NCBI GenBank assembly: GCA_947624555.1
Contig: CANQKW010000015.1
Span: 1 to 37,581 of the forward strand
DNA: 37,581 nucleotides
Reading direction: 5' to 3'
DNA from: an uncultured Clostridia bacterium
GTDB taxonomy: Bacteria > Bacillota > Clostridia > Oscillospirales > Ruminococcaceae
In this document: positions 1 through 7,194 of the stretch, piece by piece
How positions within the stretch are numbered: the first letter of the stretch is position 1
Layout: each line of letters starts with the position of its first letter
Notes under the pieces: generated by a model
What the model saw: only the letters and a program-made list of their open reading frames with translations
Databases searched by the model: none
Told to the model about the DNA's origin: nothing
Translations under genes and position numbers: made by a program

Positions 1-63
1 GAAAGTTCGTCAGATGCGCCCGAAAGCTCGTCGGAGAGCAGTTCTTCAGATGAAAGCAATTAA
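1..63 (+). CDS. C-terminal tail of an upstream gene (partial)
   Basis: The window opens inside a reading frame that ends with TAA at 61-63. The 20 residues visible are almost all Ser, Glu and Asp, with one Pro and one Ala. This low-complexity tail resembles the Ser/Glu linker of the cyclophilin lipoprotein at 31599-32558, but composition alone does not show common descent. The next gene starts 25 bp downstream on the same strand, so the two may be co-transcribed. No function can be assigned from this fragment. Confidence 0.6.
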   Translation, partial: ESSSDAPESSSESSSSDESN

Positions 64-87
64 AGACATAAAAAGGGGGAAAGCATA

Positions 88-2547
88 ATGGAAAATGCGC
101 TAAAACTTGTAGGACGCAATTCCGGCGAGATATTTTTACTTCGCTATCCTTCGTCGATACTTGATTTCTGCGGTTTTGACCTGTCATATTTTGCAAAAAA
201 TGCGATAGAGGCTTGCTCCGAGGCACAAAAAACAGGACAGATAAATACCGATATTTTTGCCGAGCTGCGAAGGGATCTTCAGAGTTCGCATTGTTATATA
301 GGACATAATATCAGAACAATCTACGAAAAAACAGCGGTAGACTGCTGGATAGATTATCTCTGCCGCCGTGACAATATCGGCACGGGAGCATTGTGGAACA
401 GATATATTTCCTGCCGCACGCCTTTTGATAAGCTTGTTTTCTCCCGTCTGTGTGAATTTCGGTACAACAAAGCTATAAACGAGTGGCTTAATATTGTAAG
501 GGTACAGGATTACGCCAAGAGCAAAATCGACTTTGTATTCACCAAAGACGTAAAAAATGCAAAAGAGGCTGCCTCTCGCAGAAATTATTTCGATTTGATG
601 TTCAGCGTAACGGCAAGAGAAATGGGCTGCCGCCTGGAAGATTTGGGCGAAATAAAGATATTTTCCGTAGGAAGAACGCCAAGCTCTCCGTTTATGTTTT
701 CAAGCATTTCAAAGGATATAGTAAGGCACGTTCTTGCGGATTTCGATTACAGCGACGATTATTCCGATATAGGCGATTACAGCGAGATTTCCGACCAGAT
801 AGCAATGGACGCATTCTCAAAGATGAAATCGGGACTTCCTGCGGAGCTTTCAAGCTATAATATCGTTCGGGGAAAAATGGAAAATTACACCGACAAAATA
901 TATATGCCGTGCAGCCTGAAAGCAGCGGTAGACCTTGAAATAGACGCTATTATCGAGAGCGGCGGAATACTCTGCGCCTGCAAACGCTGCGGACACCTCT
1001 ATCTCAGAAACGAGGATTATAACGAGGATTATTGCAGGACATATCTGCAAAACGGAAAGAGTTGTCTGGAAATCTTCCGTGAGGAAAACCCCGAACCCAA
1101 AATCTCGCCAAAACTTGAGGAAAAGTGCGCCCGCGTTACGGATAATGTGTATTCTCGTGTAGGAACTTCAATGAGTACCAAGGAGTACGAATACTGGTAC
1201 TCATATATGAACGCTATGAAAGAAAAGGTGGCAAGCGGCGAAATTACCCCCGAAGAGCTGGATAATTTCCTGGATTATTCGCTGAACGTTGATATATCAC
1301 GCTCAAAGCCGATAGTAGAAGTGCCCCGTCACGACGACCGTCCGTCAAGAGAGCGTGTCGTAAAGCCGTTTATCCCCGAAAGAATTTCACGCAGCGATCT
1401 GAAGCCGTCCCAGTCCAAGACCGAAGAGGACACCGAGGACGAGGAAACCTCAAAAGAGGGATTTTTCGTTTCTCCGACTGTCTTTAGGCACAAGAACGAG
1501 GGTCAGCAGATTTCGCATATCATCAGAGGCGGAGAAACCAGAGGCGAAAGTTATGATTTGAACCCCGACCCGTCGGGATTTCAGCCTTTCGGGCAGCCTT
1601 CAAAGCCTGTACAAATACAGCCCGATGTGCAAAATTCTCCCGAAAACAGGGCGCAGGAAGATTTAAAACGCCTTGAAAAGAAACTTGAAGAGGACAGACA
1701 GCTCAGAGCCGAGTTAGAGCGCAGAGCTGTTCAAAATTCCTATGAACCAAAGCCTTACGAGGGCACGGATTTCTCTGATACGGACAATTTCAAGCCGTTT
1801 TCTCGGAAGAACACGAGCAGTATCACTGCGAGCAGTATCACTGCGAGCGGTAACACTGCAAACGGTAACACCGCCGGCAGTTTCAACGAGGATTTTGATG
1901 CAAAAGAGCCGCCTCACGAGGAAAAACATATCGAAGAAGAGCACGAAAATCCCACTGCACCGAGAGCTAAAGTTATCAGGAAGAATGCGGCGGCAATTTC
2001 GGCTTACGGAAAAATGTCGGGCACTCCCGTGAAAACGGTAGAGCAGGAGGCTGAAGAGCTAAAGCAAGCCGAAGAGGCTAAGTCCGACTATCCGCACGAA
2101 GAAATAAGCGTTCAGCCGCAGGCGAAAACCCGTGCGGAAATTGCCGCAGATTATCCTGCCGAAGAACCGTTCCGTGATATAGGAAGTATTTTTGATGTTC
2201 TTGAACAGTCGGAAAACGATATGAGCGGAAAGTCCCGAAAAAAGAGTTATTACGAAAGCGAAGAGCCGTCTCCCGAATGGGAAAAGACCGCTCCGAGGAC
2301 AAAGCGTTCTTCGCAGCCTGCCGAGTCTCGCAAGGAGAGCAGGGAAGAACCGCCGAGCGGTTTCTGGACGGAGGAGAGAAATCTTTTCCCAAGCGAAAAT
2401 GCCGCCGAACCGCGTTCTGTCGACACACGCTCCGAGCTTGATATGCTCAAAGAGAAAAAACATTCAAAAACCAACAAAACCCGTCGTCTTTATGACGTGA
2501 TAATGCGTGAACCCGACGACAACCCGAATTTCCGCAGAAAAGGCTGA
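88..2547 (+). CDS. Large protein with a Cys4 zinc-knuckle-like motif and a disordered C-terminal half
   Basis: This 819-residue protein is not securely recognised. The first ~400 residues look folded. They hold a putative metal knuckle: Cys298-x2-Cys301-Gly, then Cys316 and Cys326, with Cys296 just before. That layout resembles DUF6076-type Clostridia proteins, which is a family guess from memory. From about residue 420 to the end the chain is rich in Glu, Lys, Ser, Pro and Arg, with no clear hydrophobic core. It includes a coiled-coil-like Glu/Arg stretch near 525-555 and a short Ser-Ile-Thr-Ala / Gly-Asn-Thr-Ala repeat near 575-592. There is no signal peptide or membrane segment, so it is probably cytoplasmic. 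The start is supported by an AAAAGGGGG Shine-Dalgarno at 71-79. A hairpin terminator follows directly after the stop. Confidence 0.75.
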   Translation: MENALKLVGRNSGEIFLLRYPSSILDFCGFDLSYFAKNAIEACSEAQKTGQINTDIFAELRRDLQSSHCYIGHNIRTIYEKTAVDCWIDYLCRRDNIGTGALWNRYISCRTPFDKLVFSRLCEFRYNKAINEWLNIVRVQDYAKSKIDFVFTKDVKNAKEAASRRNYFDLMFSVTAREMGCRLEDLGEIKIFSVGRTPSSPFMFSSISKDIVRHVLADFDYSDDYSDIGDYSEISDQIAMDAFSKMKSGLPAELSSYNIVRGKMENYTDKIYMPCSLKAAVDLEIDAIIESGGILCACKRCGHLYLRNEDYNEDYCRTYLQNGKSCLEIFREENPEPKISPKLEEKCARVTDNVYSRVGTSMSTKEYEYWYSYMNAMKEKVASGEITPEELDNFLDYSLNVDISRSKPIVEVPRHDDRPSRERVVKPFIPERISRSDLKPSQSKTEEDTEDEETSKEGFFVSPTVFRHKNEGQQISHIIRGGETRGESYDLNPDPSGFQPFGQPSKPVQIQPDVQNSPENRAQEDLKRLEKKLEEDRQLRAELERRAVQNSYEPKPYEGTDFSDTDNFKPFSRKNTSSITASSITASGNTANGNTAGSFNEDFDAKEPPHEEKHIEEEHENPTAPRAKVIRKNAAAISAYGKMSGTPVKTVEQEAEELKQAEEAKSDYPHEEISVQPQAKTRAEIAADYPAEEPFRDIGSIFDVLEQSENDMSGKSRKKSYYESEEPSPEWEKTAPRTKRSSQPAESRKESREEPPSGFWTEERNLFPSENAAEPRSVDTRSELDMLKEKKHSKTNKTRRLYDVIMREPDDNPNFRRKG
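1812..1871 (+). repeat. 15-bp in-frame tandem repeat in the 819-aa gene
   Basis: About four copies of a 15-bp unit (agcagtatcactgcg and variants) run in frame and encode a Ser-Ser-Ile-Thr-Ala-like repeat that drifts to Gly-Asn-Thr-Ala. The first two copies are identical. It lies in the disordered tail, where length change by slippage should be tolerated. Confidence 0.7.
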
Positions 2548-2550
2548 AAA

Positions 2551-2589
2551 ATATGCCGCAAAGTGATTTTCGTTCGCTTTGCGGCATAT
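2551..2589. terminator. Bidirectional intrinsic terminator between convergent genes
   Basis: A perfect 13-bp inverted repeat (2551-2563 with 2577-2589, arm atatgccgcaaag) encloses a 13-nt loop. It is followed on the plus strand by a T run at 2592-2597. On the minus strand it is followed by a T-rich run. It sits between the 819-aa gene (+) and the abrB-like gene (-), so it can serve both. Confidence 0.85.
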
Positions 2590-2615
2590 ACTTTTTTAAT
2601 GGTATGTATGTACGG

Positions 2616-2873
2616 TCATTCGGATTTGATTATTTCTGCAATTTCAGCAAGGCAGTTTTTGCAGATATTCTTTCCCTTAAAGACCGTAATTCCCTCTGCA
2701 TTAGAGCAGAACGAGCAGGCGGGCGTGTATTTTTTCAGAATTATCTGATCTTCCTCTACATAAATTTCAAGACTGTCCTTTTCGTCGATACCGAGATTTC
2801 TTCTGAGTTCGATCGGAATAACAATTCGTCCAAGCTCGTCCACCCTGCGTACCATACCTGTTGATTTCATCAT
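2616..2873 (-). CDS. AbrB/SpoVT-family transition-state regulator with C-terminal Cys4 motif
   Basis: The N-terminal ~50 residues are a classic AbrB swapped-hairpin DNA-binding domain: it begins MKSTG, then VDELGRIVIPIELRR, LGI and the closing strand. The match to Bacillus AbrB is very close. The C-terminal part differs. Cys53-x2-Cys56 and Cys71-x2-Cys74 form a likely zinc ribbon in place of the usual AbrB dimerisation tail. The protein has 85 residues; the second ATG would give 84. A strong AAAGGAGG site lies upstream. The role is inferred: a global regulator of stationary phase or sporulation onset. It is divergent from spmA and convergent with the 819-aa gene. An inverted repeat in its own promoter (2917-2930) could be an operator. 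Confidence 0.92.
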   Translation of the reverse strand: MMKSTGMVRRVDELGRIVIPIELRRNLGIDEKDSLEIYVEEDQIILKKYTPACSFCSNAEGITVFKGKNICKNCLAEIAEIIKSE

Positions 2874-2902
2874 TTTTTTCCTCCTTTGTTTTTTGTAACT
2901 TT

Positions 2903-2931
2903 ATTTTACCATAAAGTGACAAAAATGTCAA
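2903..2931 (-). promoter_or_regulatory. Sigma-A promoter of the abrB-like gene, with an overlapping inverted repeat
   Basis: Read on the minus strand: TTGACA (-35, 2931-2926), exactly 17 bp, TAAAAT (-10, 2908-2903). The inverted repeat TGACA-aaaa-TGTCA at 2917-2930 overlaps the -35 and spacer, where a repressor would block polymerase. AbrB proteins commonly autoregulate, so an autoregulatory operator is a reasonable inference but is not shown. Confidence 0.8.
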
Positions 2932-3008
2932 TAGGTTTTTTACAAAAAAATACAAAAAAATCTAATTTCTGTAAATTTTAGCCAAAATTACTAAAAAAGG
3001 AGAAGAAA

Positions 3009-3596
3009 ATGAAGATCATTTTGATAATAATACCCGTAATTTCGTTTATTTTTGCGATAATCAACGGAAAAATGGGAGAAATGTCGTCAAGCATACTGGA
3101 AAAATCGGGCGAGGCGGTAGAGCTTGTTATTTCAATATGCGGAATAATGTGTTTCTGGTGCGGACTGATGAAAGTTGCAGAGAAATCGGGACTGCTGGAA
3201 AAGATGTCAAAGCTGCTGTCAAAACCGATAAGCCTGCTTTTTACCGGTATAAAGAAAGGCGGAAAAGCCGCAGGACTTATCACAATGAACATAGCTGCCA
3301 ATATTTTGGGTTTGGGAAATGCCTCGACGCCGTTAGGAATAGCCGCAATGAAAGCTGTTGCAGAAGAAGAGGGAACAGGAGAATATGCCTCGGACAATAT
3401 GATAATGTTAGCGGTATTGAACACGGCAAGTTTACAGATAATTCCTGCAACGGCGGCGGCTCTTCGTTCGGCAAACGGCGTCGAAAAGCCTATGGACATT
3501 CTGCCGTGCGTGTGGATAGTGACGGTTTATTCTGCGTTTATCGCTGTTTTTTCGGCAAAAATGCTCGGCAGATTATACAGAAAAAGACGATATTGA
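3009..3596 (+). CDS. spmA: Spore maturation protein A
   Basis: A 195-aa multi-pass membrane protein of the nucleoside-recognition (Gate) superfamily as found in SpmA. It has an N-terminal hydrophobic helix, helices near 38-55 and 90-105 (the NILGLGNASTPLGIAAMKA segment), one near 130-150 and a C-terminal helix. In Bacillus, SpmA acts with SpmB in spore core dehydration; the biochemical role is unknown. The Shine-Dalgarno is AAAAGGAG at 2995-3002. spmA is usually followed by spmB, but here the next gene is convergent and unrelated, so spmB is absent from this locus. It is divergent from the abrB-like regulator. Confidence 0.92.
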   Translation: MKIILIIIPVISFIFAIINGKMGEMSSSILEKSGEAVELVISICGIMCFWCGLMKVAEKSGLLEKMSKLLSKPISLLFTGIKKGGKAAGLITMNIAANILGLGNASTPLGIAAMKAVAEEEGTGEYASDNMIMLAVLNTASLQIIPATAAALRSANGVEKPMDILPCVWIVTVYSAFIAVFSAKMLGRLYRKRRY

Positions 3597-3613
3597 CATT
3601 TTAGTCTGCGGTT

Positions 3614-5515
3614 TTACAGAGCAGTACCCTCGCCGTTGAAACCCTCATCATCTGGACGCATACCGCCAAGACCGCCTCGACCGCCGAAGCCTCCCTGACC
3701 GCCAAAGCCGCCCTGACCGCCGAAGCCGCCTTGTCCGCCGAAGCCGCCTTGACCACCGCTGCCCGAAACTCCGTCTGATGCGGTTAATGTTGAAAGGAGA
3801 GCGTCGTTTGCGTAAATCGAATAGCTTTCGCCGCTCTTGAATTTATCGCTTGTGAAAATAAGCGAAGAGCAGGTTTTTGGTGTAGTCGTGCTCAAAATGA
3901 CATTTCCAGAGCTGTCACGAACCTCGATTTTGCTGTCTGCAGAAACATTTGATGTTATCGAAAGGCAAGGCTGCGAAAGAGTGCTCGGAGTCTGCGCCAT
4001 TCCCATATCGCCGAGGGCGATAAGTTCTCCGCCGCTTACCGCAAACGATCTTTCGTAGTCGATAGCCCCGTTTCCGCTGTTCGTAGGACCGTAAACTACC
4101 ACGCAGCCGCCGCTCAGGGCGATGGTGCCGTTGCTGTCAAGACCGTCGCCGTCAGCGTTTACAACGATATTTCCGCCCGAAATCGACAGATAATATTCAT
4201 TTGCGGAAGAGTCAAATCCGAAATAGCCGCCGTTATCGCCGCCTGCTGCGTTAAAACCGTCGTCAACGGCTTTTGCGTTGATATTTCCGCCCGAAACCTC
4301 GATATTTTTGCCCTCGATCGCCTCATAGCTCTTTGTAATTTCAACAGTGCCGCCGCTGATTTTCAGAATTTCATCTGCGTGAATTCCGTCGTCGCAGGAA
4401 GAAAGCGTAAGCGTGCCGTTTGTCATTTCAAAGCCGCCGTTTGAGTGTACGCTGTCGTCAGCCGCAGCGACATTTATCTCTCCGCCCGAAATTACGATAT
4501 TTTTGCCTGCTTTAATTCCTTTCATACTCTCGGTGGTATCGGTCGCCGAGGCGCTTGTCTGAGCGATATTTTCGCTGCGCATCATACCGCCGAATTTGTC
4601 GCCCCGTCTGTCGAAATCAAGAAAATCCCTGCTTGCCGAAATTTCCTTGTCAGCCTCGTCGCCGCCTGCCTTAATATTGACAGTGCCGCCGTTTATCGTG
4701 AGCACCGTTTCAGCCTGAATACCGTCGTTTTTGCTGTTTATCGTAATATTTCCGTTATCAACAGTGACATATCCTCGGTTTTCGTCGGTATCGTGAGTGG
4801 ATTTTATTCCGTCGCCGCCTGCATTGACCGTGATATTTCCGCCCGAAATCGTCACAAAATCTTTTCCTGTAATTCCGTCGTCAGCGGCGGAGATTTCAAT
4901 AACGCCGTTTTGCACGGACAAGCCGTCCTTGCATTTCAGCCCGTCCTTGTAATTTCCGTTTACAGTCAGCTTTCCTGTTCCGCTGATAACCGTATCGGCA
5001 CGGCTGAAAAGTGCTGCGTCGGGTTCGTCCTCGCCGTCCTCAAAGGTATAATTCGTTGTATCGGAGATTATATTTTGCGTATTTTCCGCAAGAACTACAG
5101 ACAGATTTCCCGCTTTTTCACAGTAGATCACAGAGCCGTTCTTGCTTGTCAGATCCGCACCGTTAAGCAAAAGAGTGACGTCATCCTTATCTCCTGCCCG
5201 AATTATGATTTTAGCGTCGGCGCTTTTTCCCGAAATATCGAAAATTCCCTTTCCGCTGATAGTAAGAACGTTTCCCGAAACAGATGCGTTTGTGCCCGAT
5301 ACCTCGATTTTTTCATCGGAAAAGCTGACCTTGCAGGTAGCCTGTTCGGGGTTTACGCTGTTTTGTGTTGAAGGGGAGATATCTGAATTGACGTTTTGCG
5401 AAGTATCTGAAACGCTGTTTTGACTGTCGGTTTTGTTCCCGTTATTTCCGGTGCAGCCTGTAACGGCGAAAGCTACTGCACAAAAAGCCGCAAGAGTCTT
5501 AAAATTCATATTCAT
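3614..5515 (-). CDS. Secreted beta-helix carbohydrate-binding lipoprotein (Cthe_2159/PF14262 type)
   Basis: A 633-aa lipoprotein with an N-terminal signal peptide and lipobox VTG-Cys21, then a Ser/Asn/Thr linker to about residue 55. The body is a run of short strands with recurring ISGG-x-I-x-V-x-A-x-x-D-G motifs (residues ~180-480), as expected of a right-handed parallel beta-helix. Asp and Asn recur at the turns and could bind Ca2+. This matches the family named after Clostridium thermocellum Cthe_2159, which binds acidic polysaccharide (family knowledge). The C-terminus is a GGQGGF glycine repeat ending in an acidic tail. The RBS GAGGTG lies 8 nt before the ATG. It is the last gene of a unit with DUF4956 and the VTC polymerase, so the natural ligand may be linked to polyphosphate or the cell surface (inference). 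Confidence 0.85.
   Translation of the reverse strand: MNMNFKTLAAFCAVAFAVTGCTGNNGNKTDSQNSVSDTSQNVNSDISPSTQNSVNPEQATCKVSFSDEKIEVSGTNASVSGNVLTISGKGIFDISGKSADAKIIIRAGDKDDVTLLLNGADLTSKNGSVIYCEKAGNLSVVLAENTQNIISDTTNYTFEDGEDEPDAALFSRADTVISGTGKLTVNGNYKDGLKCKDGLSVQNGVIEISAADDGITGKDFVTISGGNITVNAGGDGIKSTHDTDENRGYVTVDNGNITINSKNDGIQAETVLTINGGTVNIKAGGDEADKEISASRDFLDFDRRGDKFGGMMRSENIAQTSASATDTTESMKGIKAGKNIVISGGEINVAAADDSVHSNGGFEMTNGTLTLSSCDDGIHADEILKISGGTVEITKSYEAIEGKNIEVSGGNINAKAVDDGFNAAGGDNGGYFGFDSSANEYYLSISGGNIVVNADGDGLDSNGTIALSGGCVVVYGPTNSGNGAIDYERSFAVSGGELIALGDMGMAQTPSTLSQPCLSITSNVSADSKIEVRDSSGNVILSTTTPKTCSSLIFTSDKFKSGESYSIYANDALLSTLTASDGVSGSGGQGGFGGQGGFGGQGGFGGQGGFGGRGGLGGMRPDDEGFNGEGTAL
3664..3758 (-). 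repeat. 18-bp tandem repeat encoding a GGQGGF glycine tail
   Basis: About five in-frame copies of an 18-bp unit encode Gly-Gly-Gln-Gly-Gly-Phe, the last ones drifting to Gly-Gly-Arg-Gly-Gly-Leu. Third positions vary between copies, so the array has not been freshly amplified as a whole. It is probably flexible or adhesive, at the C-terminal end of the lipoprotein. Confidence 0.85.
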
Positions 5516-5535
5516 AATAACGCACCTCGCAAAAA

Positions 5536-6210
5536 TTACATTTCTTCTTTATTATCGGTCATAATGCTGCACGAAACCGCAAGATTTCCGTTTCTTGAAC
5601 GTATTTTGTCGATAAATTCCTTTTCCTTTTCGGCGCTTTTTAAAATCACCTCGTATCTTAATTCGTAAAGCGTGCCCATACTTACCGTCTTTGACATTAT
5701 AAGTCTTGACGCAGAAAGATATTCCGAGAAAATATCCTTAAAGCAGTCCATATAATTCATATCTTCCGGAATAAGGATTTTCAGCATTTTAGCTGTTCTG
5801 TTAATCTTAAAAGCAGGAATTAGTCCGAGCACGGCAAGTATAACTCCCACGGCGACAGCTATAATAACTGCAAATCCTATGTAACCCATACCTGTCGCAA
5901 GACCCACGCCCATTGCGTAGAAGATGTAGCAAAGCTCTCTTGAAGTGCCGGGAGCCGATCTGAAACGAACCAGATTAAATGCGCCCATAACCGCAATTCC
6001 TGCGCCTACCGAGCCGTTTACCAGCATAATCACCGACTGAACGAGAACAGGCAGTACCACAAGCGTTACCATAAGATTTTTCGAGGGACGGGGATTGTTA
6101 AATCTGTAAAGAATTGCTGCCACAAGACCTAAAACTGCCGATGTTATCGTGCAGTAAAAAGCGCTTTCTCCCGTAAGACCTGCCGCCGTATCAATTATGC
6201 TTGAAAACAT
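5536..6210 (-). CDS. DUF4956 family membrane protein
   Basis: A 224-aa protein with about four hydrophobic helices in the first 140 residues (around 20-36, 47-63, 68-80, 95-137). They surround the conserved signature GAFNLVRFRSAPGT near 75-89. A soluble C-terminal domain of about 90 residues follows. The signature and layout identify DUF4956, whose biochemical role I do not know to be established. The gene overlaps the end of the VTC gene by 16 bp, implying tight translational coupling. DUF4956 genes recur next to VTC-domain polymerase genes in Firmicutes (recollection). An attractive inference is that it supplies the membrane part of a polyphosphate synthase complex. Its stop is 20 bp from the start of the beta-helix lipoprotein gene. 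Confidence 0.88.
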   Translation of the reverse strand: MFSSIIDTAAGLTGESAFYCTITSAVLGLVAAILYRFNNPRPSKNLMVTLVVLPVLVQSVIMLVNGSVGAGIAVMGAFNLVRFRSAPGTSRELCYIFYAMGVGLATGMGYIGFAVIIAVAVGVILAVLGLIPAFKINRTAKMLKILIPEDMNYMDCFKDIFSEYLSASRLIMSKTVSMGTLYELRYEVILKSAEKEKEFIDKIRSRNGNLAVSCSIMTDNKEEM

Positions 6211-6929
6211 TTAATATCACTCTTATCCTTTCTGTCATACATTTCATTAAGATAAATATTTCCGTATTTTGAAAATGAACCCATATAGATTTTATGTTCC
6301 GAGAGAATTTTTGTAAGCCACATAGGCACAGCGCCTATTGATTTTATTTCCATTATCCTGTAAGGCTGATTTGACAGCAGCTCTCCGAAATCGCCGCAGC
6401 GCAAGTCAAGCTGTGTTCGTCTGCTGCGGACATTTCCGTCGAATGTAATGCGAAACTCCTTGTCGTCGTTTCCGTAAAAAGCCTGCCTGTCGTAGCAGAT
6501 AACGATTTCGGGCTTTAAATCCAGCCGCCCGATAAAGTATTTTATCTCCTCAAAGCATTGTTTGTCTTTATCCGCAAGCTGTGGCGTTTTATTTTCCGTG
6601 ACATAATCGTGAAGTTCCTTATAGGTCAAATTCAGCCGCCTTTTGTAAACCACGCCTTTGAATTTCTTTTTGATTTCCAGAAAAGCGCACGAGTTGTCGT
6701 TTACTGTCCCGTAAGCCCTAAGCCTGAGTTTTTCCCTGTAAACGGGCTTGTCGAGGGAATTTCTGATGACATCGTTGCTTTCGTTATCCAGATAGATATT
6801 GAGTATCGTGTTGACCCCGTATTCGTCCGCCGTCATATACGGCTGCATTTCCTTCAGCAGCATCTCGTATTTTTCCTTATCCAGCAGGAATTTTATCTCC
6901 TTCCTCCTGAATGTATTGAGGTAACTCAC
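6195..6929 (-). CDS. VTC-domain polyphosphate polymerase
   Basis: A 244-aa protein matching the catalytic tunnel domain of the VTC family (CYTH superfamily fold). In yeast Vtc4 this domain makes polyphosphate from ATP. Visible basic and acidic tunnel motifs, in order: RRKEIKFLL (8-16), REKLRLRAYG (~65-74), FLEIKKKFKG followed by YKRR (~83-98), YDRQAF (~146), RITFDGNVRSRR (~157-168), MEIKSIG (~193) and FSKYGN (~219). No membrane segment or SPX domain is present, so membrane anchoring must come from a partner, plausibly the overlapping DUF4956 protein. The start is GTG at 6927-6929, with AAGGAAG about 8 nt upstream. It is the first gene of the three-gene unit; I found no convincing promoter in the 265 bp upstream. 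Confidence 0.88.
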   Translation of the reverse strand: MSYLNTFRRKEIKFLLDKEKYEMLLKEMQPYMTADEYGVNTILNIYLDNESNDVIRNSLDKPVYREKLRLRAYGTVNDNSCAFLEIKKKFKGVVYKRRLNLTYKELHDYVTENKTPQLADKDKQCFEEIKYFIGRLDLKPEIVICYDRQAFYGNDDKEFRITFDGNVRSRRTQLDLRCGDFGELLSNQPYRIMEIKSIGAVPMWLTKILSEHKIYMGSFSKYGNIYLNEMYDRKDKSDIKCFQA

Positions 6930-7053
6930 ACCGTCACTTCCTTTTTCGTTTTTACGTTTGTAATTATATCAATCAAATGTGTATATTTTGTGTTAAAAAT
7001 CAAACAGTTTCAGAAAAATAAAAAGAAAACTAAAACAGAAAATGTGAAAAATT

Positions 7054-7123
7054 ACACGCAGCTCTGTTTTGCATTGTATCGCTCCTCGCCCTGCGGCGAG
7101 GACGATGCAAAAAAAGCTGCGTG
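7054..7123. repeat. Nested palindromic intergenic element flanked by direct repeats
   Basis: Three nested arm pairs: 7055-7063 with 7115-7123 (cacgcagct), 7067-7074 with 7105-7112 (ttttgcat), and 7084-7090 with 7095-7101 (cctcgcc, loop ctgc). Small mismatched bulges separate them. The same 10 bp, gtgaaaaatt, occurs directly before (7044-7053) and at the right edge (7121-7130). A diverged copy appears near 22719-22785. It looks like a short non-coding mobile or REP-like element. It lies between the end of the recN operon and the upstream side of the VTC unit. Confidence 0.65.
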
Positions 7124-7147
7124 AAAAATTGCAATAAAACGCCGCAA

Positions 7148-7170
7148 ACCCTGCCGACTTGCGACAGGGT
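7148..7170 (-). terminator. Probable terminator of the asp23-recN operon
   Basis: On the minus strand, 25 bp after the recN stop, a 9-bp GC-rich stem (arm accctgtcg at 7170-7162, partner 7156-7148, one G-U pair) closes a 5-nt loop. The downstream tract is interrupted (ttgcggcgttttatt), so termination may be incomplete. The palindromic element at 7054-7123 follows directly and may assist. Confidence 0.5.
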
Positions 7171-7194
7171 CATACCGCATAAAAATATCAACTT

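Noticed and set aside
4445-5371. A ~308-codon open frame on the plus strand opposite the beta-helix lipoprotein gene
   Set aside because: It is the mirror of the strongly biased, repetitive codon use of the real gene; it has no RBS and the antisense protein shows no coherent domains.
6930-7040. Promoter for the VTC unit (a TATAAT on the minus strand near 6963-6970)
   Set aside because: No recognisable -35 lies 16-18 bp upstream.
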